A stretch of 17,371 bases of DNA from Euryarchaeota archaeon UBA105 (lineage in GTDB: Archaea; Thermoplasmatota; Poseidoniia; Poseidoniales; Thalassarchaeaceae). The notes below the pieces were generated by a model. That model was not told the DNA's origin. It worked only from the letters and a program-made list of their open reading frames with translations, and did not search any database. The position numbers and the translations under genes were made by a program. Every line of letters starts with the position of its first letter. Position 1 is the stretch's first letter. Positions 7,553-15,659 of this stretch are shown here, piece by piece. Where the stretch lies: positions 1-17,371 of the forward strand of contig DALV01000098.1 in NCBI GenBank assembly GCA_002496905.1, in the 5' to 3' direction.

Positions 7553-8638
7553 ATGGCGGCATCGTTGGAATCGCTCATCACCGCCATACTAATTCTTCTA
7601 ACTCCAGTATTTCTTGCGATCCCATTGTCCTTAGGTTGGAAATGGTGGGTTGGGACAGAACCCGAACATGTGCATTATAGAGAAAAAGTACGTTTAGTAC
7701 TAGATGCAGGTCTACCTCTTAGTAGATTTAGAAAGGAATTAGACGCTGAAGCTAGGATCGTTAACATAGATCCAGAAAGGCAATCACGGATAGAATCAGA
7801 TTTACTGTTTCCGATGAAGGTCAAACACTTTCTATTGATGCCAGGCCTCGTAGTGTGGCCCTTTCTAGGTCTATTTGCTGCTCTATTAGCAATTCCATTA
7901 ATGCCAATATTATGGTTCTTTCAATGGCTTTTAATCGAAAAAAGGGTATTGCTATGGATAGGAATCACCGTTCAAAAAATAACTAGATGGGAAATTATTG
8001 GTATACCGAGAGTGGAGGATGGACTCAAAAATCCAGATCCTGTTTTATCCTCAATAAATCGCATGCCAATTACCGTATTTTTGGGTTTATTCGCATTTCT
8101 GATTGTTACCTATCTCCCTCTAGATACACAATCAGTAATGATTGTATCAGCTGTAGTATACATTATCCTAGTCGCCTTCATTTCCGTGATTAGAGCAGGA
8201 ACGTTGAGTACGATGGTGTTTGCTGATACTGGAAATAGAAGGCTTCTACCTATGGGTACTTTCGTAGAAGATATGCTTGGGCCTTGGGTTGGAGTCGGGT
8301 TGTTATTTTTAATCTCTAGACAAATTTTCTACGGTACCGAATTAAGGTCTGGTGAAATGTTTGGAGATCCTGTAATTTTCTCTTTAGCGATATTGTTAGT
8401 ACTTTACACTGCAACCATGATTGGTGTTGCAGTAGAAATATCATTCTTCCGTTCTAGGGCTGAGTCCGTACGTGTAAAGTTCCAAAATCAAATGATTGAT
8501 GAATTTGAGCCACAATTGTACCTTTTCACGAGGAATCTAGGAATGCTAAAAATTTCCCGCGTAATGACACTGAGGCAATGGGTAGAACAAGGTGAAAAAA
8601 TCAACCTTAATGACTTAGATAAACTCAAACGTTCTTGA
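7553..8638 (+). CDS. polytopic membrane protein of unknown function
   Basis: I do not recognise this 361-aa protein. It has a likely first membrane helix at about residues 8-28. A charged segment of about 65 residues follows (HYREKVRLVLDAG onward), rich in Arg, Glu and Asp. Then come hydrophobic stretches near 94-127, 172-190, 194-214, 242-258 and 273-296, giving about six or seven helices. A soluble tail of about 60 residues ends in KINLNDLDKLKRS. No catalytic or transporter signature is visible. The ATG at 7553 has only a weak AGGT ribosome site 2 bases away, and the first residues run straight into the helix. The gene diverges from the SerA-like gene and converges on the YgfZ-like gene, overlapping it by 14 bases at the 3' end, so it appears to be transcribed alone. 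Confidence 0.75.
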   Translation: MAASLESLITAILILLTPVFLAIPLSLGWKWWVGTEPEHVHYREKVRLVLDAGLPLSRFRKELDAEARIVNIDPERQSRIESDLLFPMKVKHFLLMPGLVVWPFLGLFAALLAIPLMPILWFFQWLLIEKRVLLWIGITVQKITRWEIIGIPRVEDGLKNPDPVLSSINRMPITVFLGLFAFLIVTYLPLDTQSVMIVSAVVYIILVAFISVIRAGTLSTMVFADTGNRRLLPMGTFVEDMLGPWVGVGLLFLISRQIFYGTELRSGEMFGDPVIFSLAILLVLYTATMIGVAVEISFFRSRAESVRVKFQNQMIDEFEPQLYLFTRNLGMLKISRVMTLRQWVEQGEKINLNDLDKLKRS

Positions 8639-9530
8639 TAATAATCTGATCGTCTGCAGATTTTAACTGAATCTCTGAATTAATATCGAGATCTTTTCTA
8701 TGAATCAATATGCTTATCCATTCTTCCCCTAATTGTTCAGAACTAATGACCTCCATTCGGTGGTTTTCTGTTGTCTTTACTTTACCCAACGGTAGTTGAA
8801 CAATTGACGAGAAACTGGAAGCGGTCTTGTTGATAGCCTCCCTACTCTCCATTCTAGCATGAATCTCTTGGCCTGGGTAACACCCCTTTTTTAGATCAAT
8901 AAGATCTTCTAGGCCTAAATCTAATGGTATTTTGCCATCTATTCCTATTGATAAATCAATAATACCTGCCATCGATTTAATGGCTATACCTGAGTTGACT
9001 TCCCCCTGAATGCCTCCATGTGTTTCCAATAATTGGTTGATTGTGGTATACTTTCTGATTGGAATTAGTAGTTCATAAATTTTAAAATCAGCCCCATTAT
9101 GTATATTTGCAATCATCAAATCATCAAATTCTACCCAATGTTCAGAATTCAGTTCGTTACAATTGATTCCAACCTCCTCAAGAAGTTTTTCAGGATTTTT
9201 ACCAAAAATGACAATCCTACGAATAGCTCCGTCTCCACTTGAAATTTGTGTCTCTTCATTCCATGGTATGCCGCTAGTAAGATTAGTCCGGAGAATTTCG
9301 GATACAGATTCATGATGAAACAATAAAATTTGCTCACCTAAATCTGCGTGTAACTGATGGCTTGTTACGCGACCATTCAAGTCGCAAATCAGGGATTCTT
9401 TTCGAGTCAAAAAGGAATCTTTTGAAATGTCCAATGTTAGCATTCGATTTAGATGGTTTCTAGCATCTTTACCAGAAACTAAAGTGACGGATGTAGGTAT
9501 CTCTACTATCTCCGCTAATGGTGGAATCAT
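8625..9530 (-). CDS. ygfZ: YgfZ/Iba57/GcvT-family protein for Fe-S cluster assembly
   Basis: The protein is 301 aa with the YgfZ signature KGCYPGQE at residues 215-222, including the invariant Cys217, followed by HARMESR. YgfZ and its mitochondrial counterpart Iba57 share the fold of the glycine-cleavage T protein, bind folate, and help form or maintain [4Fe-4S] clusters in target enzymes. The N-terminal half (LVSGKDARNHLNRM, then ESLICDLNGRV) also fits the family. The length is close to bacterial YgfZ (about 325 aa). The ATG at 9530 has GGTGG 7 bases upstream and lies 23 bases after the IscA-type gene, so the two probably form one transcript. That pairing strongly supports an Fe-S role over glycine cleavage, since the Cys motif is not found in GcvT. 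The 3' end overlaps the convergent membrane-protein gene. Confidence 0.85.
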   Translation of the reverse strand: MIPPLAEIVEIPTSVTLVSGKDARNHLNRMLTLDISKDSFLTRKESLICDLNGRVTSHQLHADLGEQILLFHHESVSEILRTNLTSGIPWNEETQISSGDGAIRRIVIFGKNPEKLLEEVGINCNELNSEHWVEFDDLMIANIHNGADFKIYELLIPIRKYTTINQLLETHGGIQGEVNSGIAIKSMAGIIDLSIGIDGKIPLDLGLEDLIDLKKGCYPGQEIHARMESREAINKTASSFSSIVQLPLGKVKTTENHRMEVISSEQLGEEWISILIHRKDLDINSEIQLKSADDQIIIKNV

Positions 9531-9553
9531 CTTTCAGCCACCAATAAATCATT

Positions 9554-9940
9554 TCAGCCGAATGATTGTCCACAGCCACATGCCCTATCCGCGTTGGGAT
9601 TATCCATGTGGAAGCCGCCTCCCATTAAGGAGTCCTTGAAGTCGAGTTTTAGACCGTTAAGTAATGAACTATCGTTATCATGTATGAGAATCTTTACTCC
9701 ATCTACATTGATTTCTTGAAATCCTTCTTCATTAGGGCGTTCTACAATCACCATATCATAGAGATACCCTGAGCAGCCACCAGCCTTAGCGCTGATGATT
9801 AGTACATGGCTGTCTACTTGTAGACCAATTGCTGATTTAACCGCAGATCTTGCTGCATCTGTAACTTCGATATTAACTTCTACCCGTTCACTTAAGGTTG
9901 CTATAGGCAGTGAGAAGCCACCCCCGTCAATTATCGACAC
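9554..9940 (-). CDS. A-type iron-sulfur cluster carrier (IscA/ErpA/HesB family)
   Basis: This small protein carries the three cysteines of A-type carriers: one in AGGCSGYLYD (Cys56) and two in CGCGQSFG at the very C-terminus (Cys121 and Cys123). Such proteins hold an Fe-S cluster or iron and pass it to target enzymes. Its partner in mitochondria and bacteria is Iba57 or YgfZ, which is encoded 23 bases downstream here. I chose the GTG at 9940 because GAGGT lies 7 bases before it, giving 128 aa. A TTG at 9970 would add ten residues but has no clear ribosome site. The core family domain starts at about residue 23 (NIEVTDAA), so about 20 residues precede it. It diverges from fdhD across about 90 bases. 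Whether it acts more like IscA, ErpA or SufA cannot be told from the sequence. Confidence 0.88.
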   Translation of the reverse strand: MSIIDGGGFSLPIATLSERVEVNIEVTDAARSAVKSAIGLQVDSHVLIISAKAGGCSGYLYDMVIVERPNEEGFQEINVDGVKILIHDNDSSLLNGLKLDFKDSLMGGGFHMDNPNADRACGCGQSFG

Positions 9941-10031
9941 GTATCCTACCTCTAGAGGCCCATATATCAACCATTCCTGTGTTTAACTCCGCTTCCGTCA
10001 ATCCAATAGAATAGGTCTTGTTAGGCGACAC

Positions 10032-10829
10032 GTGAGCGGGACGAGGGAGTCTGATGCAGTTCGCATCTCTAATCGGGGCTCTGAACGTATAATGGATACC
10101 TTAGCTATTGAAACACCGCTGTACATAGAAATTCTCCAGAATGATCGGACTTATCCCATGGGAATTACTATGCGAACCCCCGGGGCAGATCTAGATTTGG
10201 TTGTAGGTTTTCTCTACTCCGAGGGCATAATTGATAAATTAGAATCGGTTGAAGACATAATCGAATCGAAAAACACCGTCTCTATCCGTATAAGTGATGA
10301 TATTGTAATTGACTTTGACTCATTACGTCGGACAACCCTAACGACTTCAGCATGTGGGGTTTGTGGGAAGACATCATTGACAAATTTACACAAAATTCAC
10401 AATGCTACACTGAACAAATCATTTCAAATAAAATCCAGTCTATTATCTAAAAATCTAGATTTGTTAAATTCTGAGCAACCCTTATTTGGATTAACAGGAG
10501 GAACTCATGCTGCAGTAGCATTTGACCGTAAAGGAGCCGTAATAGCCGCTAGAGAAGACGTTGGTAGGCACAATGCATTAGACAAATTAATTGGGCATAT
10601 GATACGTAATGGAGGGCTAAATAATGATGGAACAATTTTGCAAGTTTCCGGCCGGTCTTCATTTGAATTAGTACAGAAAACCATTCGTGCTGGTTTTCCA
10701 ATTATGGCGTCTGTCGGTGCGGCCAGTTCACTTGCAGTTGAACTAGCGAGAGAGTATAATTTGACTCTTGTTTGTTTCCTCAAATCAGATTCTATGGTCG
10801 TCCACTCAGCTCCTAATAGAATCATATAG
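10032..10829 (+). CDS. fdhD: FdhD, sulfurtransferase for formate dehydrogenase maturation
   Basis: The protein is 265 aa and matches FdhD throughout. It has DTLAIETPLYIEI at 22-34, the Cys pair CGVC (Cys108 and Cys111) in TTSACGVCGK, TGGTHAAV at 155-162, REDVGRHNALDK at 174-185 and SGRSSFELVQK at 206-216. In E. coli FdhD takes sulfur from a cysteine desulfurase on these cysteines and delivers it to the molybdenum cofactor of formate dehydrogenase, which is needed for activity. The GTG at 10032 is used because the next ATG (10092) would remove most of the N-terminal region that FdhD proteins normally have. Its stop lies 61 bases before a molybdopterin oxidoreductase gene, its obvious client, and the two are probably co-expressed. 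Confidence 0.93.
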   Translation: MSGTRESDAVRISNRGSERIMDTLAIETPLYIEILQNDRTYPMGITMRTPGADLDLVVGFLYSEGIIDKLESVEDIIESKNTVSIRISDDIVIDFDSLRRTTLTTSACGVCGKTSLTNLHKIHNATLNKSFQIKSSLLSKNLDLLNSEQPLFGLTGGTHAAVAFDRKGAVIAAREDVGRHNALDKLIGHMIRNGGLNNDGTILQVSGRSSFELVQKTIRAGFPIMASVGAASSLAVELAREYNLTLVCFLKSDSMVVHSAPNRII

Positions 10830-10890
10830 CGAATGGAAAAATAAATGAAAATATCAACAAAATGAATAAGTTACGGCAGTTGGGCTAGAC

Positions 10891-13176
10891 GTGGGCAGGG
10901 AGACAGTCGAGACTCCTCCGCTAGAGGATAGACCTCCAGTGACTGGAGAAACATCGTCCTCAGCAGCGGGAGCGACTGCAATTATCTCTACAATTAAGCA
11001 CGGCATATCTCGTTCTGGCATATCCAAATCAATTAGTGCATTTTCCAAAGTAAACAAATTTGGTGGATTCGATTGCCCTGGTTGCGCTTGGCCGGACCCT
11101 GATGACCACAGAACAATTGCAGAGTTTTGTGAGAACGGAGCTAAGGCTGTAGCAGACGAAGCAACGAAGAAGAAAATCACAGCGGAATTCTTCGCAAAAT
11201 ATTCAGTATCTGATCTATCACAAAAATCGGATGAGTGGTTAAATGGACAAGGTCGTTTAACATGCCCTATGCTGTTAGATGGTGATTCTAATAATTACAC
11301 CACTATAACCTGGGATAATGCGTTTGAGATCATTGCAGATGAGTTATCCCAGTTACAAAATCCTGATGAAGCTATTTTCTATACCTCAGGTCGTACAAGT
11401 AACGAGGCCGCCTTCCTTTGGCAATTATTGGCACGTGCATTTGGAACTAACAATCTACCTGATTGTTCGAATATGTGTCACGAATCTTCAGGATTCGCTC
11501 TATCAGATTCAATAGGAATAGGTAAGGGAACAGTAAAATTACAAGATTTTAATTCTGCAGAGTTAATAATGGTAGTAGGGCAAAACCCTGGTACAAACCA
11601 TCCTAGGATGTTAACTGCGTTGAGGGATGCCAAGAAAAACGGAGCATCGGTTATTTCCATTAATCCACTTATTGAGACCGGTATGAAGAAGTTCAAACAT
11701 CCTCAAAATCCCCTCGAAATGCTCGGTTCTGGTAAATCGATTTCAGACCGGCATGTTAGGATAAATATCAACGGCGACATGGCATTTTTCCGTGGTCTAA
11801 ATCATGTTCTGATAAAGGATGGTCATTTTGACCAAGAATTCATTTCCACCTATACCTCAGGTTTTGACAATTACAAAGAATCTGTTCAATCGGTTGATTG
11901 GAATGAAATTGAATCTGTTAGTGGAATATCTCGAAAAGAAATCGAAACTATAGCTGAAATTGTCGGCAAATCAAATTCACTGATAACCTGCTGGGCGATG
12001 GGCATTACCCAACACCATAACTCTGTAGAAACCATTCAAGAGATGGTCAACACACATTTGCTAGGTGGCCACATTGGCCGGAAAGGCGCAGGTGTCTGTC
12101 CAGTCCGAGGGCACTCGAATGTGCAAGGGGATAGGACAGTTGGGATTAATCATATAGCTAGTCCTAAATTGATACAAAACATACTCGATAGCACAGGGAT
12201 ACGTACTCCAGACACCCATGGTTATGATGCAGTTAATGCCGCTCGTGCAATGATAGAGGGTAACGGTAAGGTATTCCTAGCCATGGGCGGAAATTACCTT
12301 TCTGCTATGTCTGATACCAAATTAATCGCAGAGGCAATGAATCATTGTGAACTTACTGTTTTTGTGTCCACTAAATTAAATCGAAACCATTTAGTTACAG
12401 GGAAGAGATCTCTAATCCTTCCTTGCCTTGGTAGAACTGAAATCGACATCCAATCTAGTGGAAATCAATTCGTAACAGTAGAGAATTCAATGGGTATAGT
12501 GCATAGTTCTCAGGGACACATGAAACCCTCCTCCTCGGATTTGATGTCAGAACCTGCAATAGTTGCAGGAATAGCATCTGCATTAGAATCAAGGGTTTCA
12601 ATGAGTGGTTTAGGTTGGAATAAATTGGTCGAAGATTATGACCGAATTCGTGATCTAATCGAGCAAACCATCCCTGGCTTCAATAATTACAACTCAAGGG
12701 TTAGGGACAAATCAGGATTCTATCTTCCAAACTCACCTAGGGACAATTTGACCTTCGACACAGACACTAAGAAAGCAAACTTCAGATTCCATAAAATAAC
12801 TAGGCTTAAACCCAATTCTAATGAATTTGTAATGATGACAATAAGGTCTCATGACCAATACAATACTACTGTATATTCAGGACAAGATCGTTACCGAGGA
12901 ATCAAAACAGGCAGAAGAATCGTTATGATCAATCCATTAGATGCTAAAGAGAATAATCTTCACGCCGGTGACCTAGTGGATTTGATATCTGTTTTCGAAG
13001 GGGAACTACGGCATTCTTCCAAATGGTATCTGGTAGAATATGACATACCTAGAGGTAATATCGCCACATATTTTCCCGAGGCAAATGAATTAATACCTCT
13101 TAATTCGACTGCGAATGTAAGCAACACCCCAACTAGTAAATCCGTTGTTGTTAGGATAAATAAGTGTCAAGATTGA
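10891..13176 (+). CDS. FdhF/YdeP-type molybdopterin oxidoreductase (formate dehydrogenase-like catalytic subunit)
   Basis: The protein is 761 aa, normal for the FdhF/YdeP group of bis-MGD enzymes. Landmarks are GFDCPGCAWPDP at 59-70, FCENGAKAVA at 79-88, FYTSGRTSNEAAF at 163-175, CSNMCHE at 192-198, GQNPGTNHPRML near 230 and HSNVQGDRT in the second half. Cys196-His197 sits where formate dehydrogenases carry Sec/Cys-His, so this would be a cysteine-type enzyme with molybdenum or tungsten. Cys62, Cys65 and Cys80 could bind an Fe-S cluster, but this is not the full four-Cys motif of FdhF. The first 35 residues are Pro/Ser/Thr-rich and unconserved-looking, with no Tat twin-arginine signal, so it is probably cytoplasmic. 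The fdhD gene upstream supports formate or CO2 chemistry, but the substrates of the YdeP group are poorly known. No electron-transfer subunit gene lies nearby. The stop overlaps the convergent TPR gene by 10 bases. Confidence 0.88.
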   Translation: MGRETVETPPLEDRPPVTGETSSSAAGATAIISTIKHGISRSGISKSISAFSKVNKFGGFDCPGCAWPDPDDHRTIAEFCENGAKAVADEATKKKITAEFFAKYSVSDLSQKSDEWLNGQGRLTCPMLLDGDSNNYTTITWDNAFEIIADELSQLQNPDEAIFYTSGRTSNEAAFLWQLLARAFGTNNLPDCSNMCHESSGFALSDSIGIGKGTVKLQDFNSAELIMVVGQNPGTNHPRMLTALRDAKKNGASVISINPLIETGMKKFKHPQNPLEMLGSGKSISDRHVRININGDMAFFRGLNHVLIKDGHFDQEFISTYTSGFDNYKESVQSVDWNEIESVSGISRKEIETIAEIVGKSNSLITCWAMGITQHHNSVETIQEMVNTHLLGGHIGRKGAGVCPVRGHSNVQGDRTVGINHIASPKLIQNILDSTGIRTPDTHGYDAVNAARAMIEGNGKVFLAMGGNYLSAMSDTKLIAEAMNHCELTVFVSTKLNRNHLVTGKRSLILPCLGRTEIDIQSSGNQFVTVENSMGIVHSSQGHMKPSSSDLMSEPAIVAGIASALESRVSMSGLGWNKLVEDYDRIRDLIEQTIPGFNNYNSRVRDKSGFYLPNSPRDNLTFDTDTKKANFRFHKITRLKPNSNEFVMMTIRSHDQYNTTVYSGQDRYRGIKTGRRIVMINPLDAKENNLHAGDLVDLISVFEGELRHSSKWYLVEYDIPRGNIATYFPEANELIPLNSTANVSNTPTSKSVVVRINKCQD

Positions 13177-14672
13177 AGTTTTGCAGATTTATTTTGTTCT
13201 TTCAATAGTAATGAACACCTATTCATTTGGGTTTGAATTAGTTGGGCTTCTTCACTATCCAATTCCCTATTCAAGGCCTGTTGGAAACATTTGATTGCGT
13301 CCGCGAAATGTTCCATGGCCGCATAGGATGACCCCATATTGTACAGCGTTCTTCCAGTGACCATTGTGGGGTCCATAGAAATTGCTTGATGGTATGACTG
13401 TATACTCTCCGAAAACTTACCCAATTGATGTAGGGCGTGTCCTCGTCCATTGTAACTGCGCACGCGTAATTCACGCTCATCTCTGGGGGTAGATGAAATT
13501 GCTTTATCAAAACAATTCAGAGCTTGGTCACCCTTTTCTTCACCTAATAGTGTTAGACCCTTGTTGTACCATTCTATGGCTACATTTACACTCGCTTCAT
13601 CTATTGGTGTATTTTGTGCAACGGACAATTTGGCATCTTCAGCAGCCGCTACAAGATCTACATCAACTTCATCGGTAATTGGATTAGCGTTTTTTGTCTT
13701 CAAATCCTCAGCCTTTTGTTTACATTGGCTCGCTTTTTCAACATGCCCTGCCCCTTCCAAAGCTACGGACATCCCTAACCATGAATCATAGGTTGAACCA
13801 TAATCTTGGATTATCTTTTTCCAAGTTTGAATGGCAAGAGCGTGATTACCTTCTTGAGTGTAATCCTTGGCCTTCAGCTGTAGAACTACTAATGTATCTT
13901 CTAATGAAATTTCTAAGGTGTCTTCTTCTTCTTCTGGATTAAATTCAGCATATGTGACTTCTTCTGTGGCGACTGGAGTAAATTCGATAATTTCTTGTTC
14001 GGCCTCAGATAATTTAGTTACTATCTCAGTTACTAAATCCGACGCTAAGGATAATCCTGGGTCTAACTGTAATGAGTAATTTAATGATTGAATTGCGTCT
14101 TCTCTTAGGTCTAGGTTATGCAGACATAATCCGCAATAGTACCAAATCATGGCATCGGTAGAATAATCCCCCTCTAATGCAGGGGAAATTAACTCCATTG
14201 CGGATTGGAATTCAGACTCTTTAATCAAGCTTGTAATATCTTCAGCCAAATTATATGATTCCGATTCCGTTTCAACAGGTACCGTCTTTGCTAGAATAAC
14301 AGGTGCCTCTTCTTCAGGTACTTCCTTATCTTCAATCAGTTGTGAGGCCAAAGCCTGTAATTCATCATTAGACAATCCTTGTTCAATAGCGGCTTTGGCA
14401 TATTTGGACGCTTGGTCGGAATCTCGTTCAGAAAATAAGAAGGCTAAATTGGCAGCGGTAGGTGCGTGAAATCTGTTGATTAGAAACGCTCTTTCAAACG
14501 CCACTATTGCCGCCTCAACATCTCCAACTGCATGGTTAACTACTCCTAGTCCGTACCAGGCTGCCGAATTATCGGATTCAGAACCAATGATACGTTCATA
14601 TTCCGCCTTCGCCGAACCATAGTCGCCGCTGGTGACAAAACGTTCGGCCTGTCCGAATGCATCGATTGACAC
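13167..14672 (-). CDS. tetratricopeptide repeat (TPR) protein
   Basis: The protein is 501 aa and built from about ten TPR or TPR-like helical pairs in three blocks, at about residues 3-100, 140-210 and 262-475. The clearest units are SAAWYGLGVVNHAVGDVEAA (36-55), RVRSYNGRGHALHQLGKFSE (403-422) and TLYNMGSSYAAMEHFADAIK (442-461). Acidic linkers separate the blocks, notably the Glu-rich stretch at 224-260. There is no signal peptide or membrane helix, so it is likely a cytoplasmic scaffold for protein-protein contacts; no enzymatic domain is seen. The GTG at 14672 is the only suitable start at the N-terminus and lacks a strong ribosome site. The gene follows the two-TM protein gene on the same strand by 62 bases, so the two may be co-transcribed. 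The partner and process are unknown. Confidence 0.85.
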   Translation of the reverse strand: MSIDAFGQAERFVTSGDYGSAKAEYERIIGSESDNSAAWYGLGVVNHAVGDVEAAIVAFERAFLINRFHAPTAANLAFLFSERDSDQASKYAKAAIEQGLSNDELQALASQLIEDKEVPEEEAPVILAKTVPVETESESYNLAEDITSLIKESEFQSAMELISPALEGDYSTDAMIWYYCGLCLHNLDLREDAIQSLNYSLQLDPGLSLASDLVTEIVTKLSEAEQEIIEFTPVATEEVTYAEFNPEEEEDTLEISLEDTLVVLQLKAKDYTQEGNHALAIQTWKKIIQDYGSTYDSWLGMSVALEGAGHVEKASQCKQKAEDLKTKNANPITDEVDVDLVAAAEDAKLSVAQNTPIDEASVNVAIEWYNKGLTLLGEEKGDQALNCFDKAISSTPRDERELRVRSYNGRGHALHQLGKFSESIQSYHQAISMDPTMVTGRTLYNMGSSYAAMEHFADAIKCFQQALNRELDSEEAQLIQTQMNRCSLLLKEQNKSAKLQS

Positions 14673-14734
14673 AACTCAGTCGCGATATGAACAAGGGATA
14701 AGATTTCTGAACCGATGAGTGGGAAATAATCACC

Positions 14735-15616
14735 CTATTCATTCGGCGCGGGTTCTTGTTTTCTGTTTTCTTCATCTAATCTCGCTTTGGCTATACCCGC
14801 AAAATATACCATCATTGGTACCGCAATTAATAAGAAAAAGCAGCCAACTAAAGTAGCGATTCCGTATAGTGTCTCTTGGACGGGGTCAATTTCGAATTCG
14901 GTTATTGAAACTAATTCGTGCTCTGTCAATGAAAAACTGAGTTCAATACCTTCAGGGGATACTAATTCTCCATCAACATAAATAGCGATTAACCAGGTTG
15001 TAGTTACTTTTTCTTGAGATAGTAAATTCAAGGCATCCCCCTCAGCCAGACTTGCATCATCAGCCCGTATATAGCCTACTCCGTTGATCGGTAAATCTAG
15101 AGATGCTCTACCTCTCATTACTACCTCTTCTGAGTCTATCATCATGCTGTGCTCATACGCTTCTTCGCAAGAATCTGAAATTTCATCAAATTCCTTGCAA
15201 TTGAATGCTGAATCTCCATCTTCACCTAACAAAGCGGAATGAAACCAGGTAGAACTTGTAGATGTGATGATCAATTCTGCATCATTTGGTGCATTAACCA
15301 CCGTAAGATTGACCCATGTAGGAGCAGATGAGGTTGAAACATACCATGAAGATTCATTTTCACTTTCTAAATCAAGTTCATACTCCACACTATCATTAGT
15401 AGTCTCGTATCGGTAATATTCACTATCTACTGTAGCTGAAAAAACAGCGTAAGATAGTACCAAAATCAATACCAAACCTAGACCTATCATAGTCCGAAGC
15501 ATGTTCGGGTTCCTCGATAGTGACTTCCTCATTACCAATCCGAACCGTTGGGGTGGTTTGAACCATTGTGTGGGTCCGTAAGAATGCAGTACCAAGCCGC
15601 TATATGTTTCAGTCAA
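14735..15616 (-). CDS. two-TM membrane protein with an extracytoplasmic domain, unknown function
   Basis: I do not recognise a family. The 293-aa frame has a basic cytoplasmic segment, a helix at about 43-61 and a domain of about 185 residues that is rich in Ser, Thr, Glu and Asp. That domain holds two cysteines ten residues apart (140 and 150) and two Asn-X-Ser/Thr sites. A second helix at about 250-275 and a charged tail follow. Basic residues before the first helix suggest that the middle domain faces outward. The TTG at 15616 has GGTGA four bases upstream, the same spacing used by the ribosomal genes here, so I keep it. However, a TATA-like element at 15627-15634 read on this strand would start transcription inside the frame. 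In that case the ATG at 15532 (residue 29) is the likely start. The gene is divergent from the S19e operon and upstream of the TPR gene. Confidence 0.7.
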   Translation of the reverse strand: MTETYSGLVLHSYGPTQWFKPPQRFGLVMRKSLSRNPNMLRTMIGLGLVLILVLSYAVFSATVDSEYYRYETTNDSVEYELDLESENESSWYVSTSSAPTWVNLTVVNAPNDAELIITSTSSTWFHSALLGEDGDSAFNCKEFDEISDSCEEAYEHSMMIDSEEVVMRGRASLDLPINGVGYIRADDASLAEGDALNLLSQEKVTTTWLIAIYVDGELVSPEGIELSFSLTEHELVSITEFEIDPVQETLYGIATLVGCFFLLIAVPMMVYFAGIAKARLDEENRKQEPAPNE

Positions 15617-15626
15617 GTCATCACCG

Positions 15627-15634
15627 TTATATAC
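15627..15634 (+). promoter_or_regulatory. TATA box for the S19e ribosomal operon
   Basis: TTATATAC lies 41 bases before the S19e ATG. Transcription starting about 25 bases past its centre would begin near 15655 and leave a leader of about 16 bases that still holds the ribosome site at 15660-15667. The reverse complement, GTATATAA, is an equally good TATA box for the divergent gene, so the element may work in either or both directions. Confidence 0.55.
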
Positions 15635-15659
15635 GGCCTCAAGGTCGGCCGGTCGCTAC

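Noticed and set aside
10505..11180. Two minus-strand open frames of over 100 codons opposite fdhD and the oxidoreductase
   Set aside because: Both lie opposite conserved motifs of real genes and have no family resemblance; they are chance openings.
11082..11484. Selenocysteine in the formate dehydrogenase-like protein
   Set aside because: The active-site codon is TGT (Cys196), with no in-frame TGA anywhere in the gene.
13493..14079. Several plus-strand open frames opposite the TPR gene
   Set aside because: Low-complexity, Glu-rich coding on the minus strand leaves long stop-free antisense frames; none has a plausible product.
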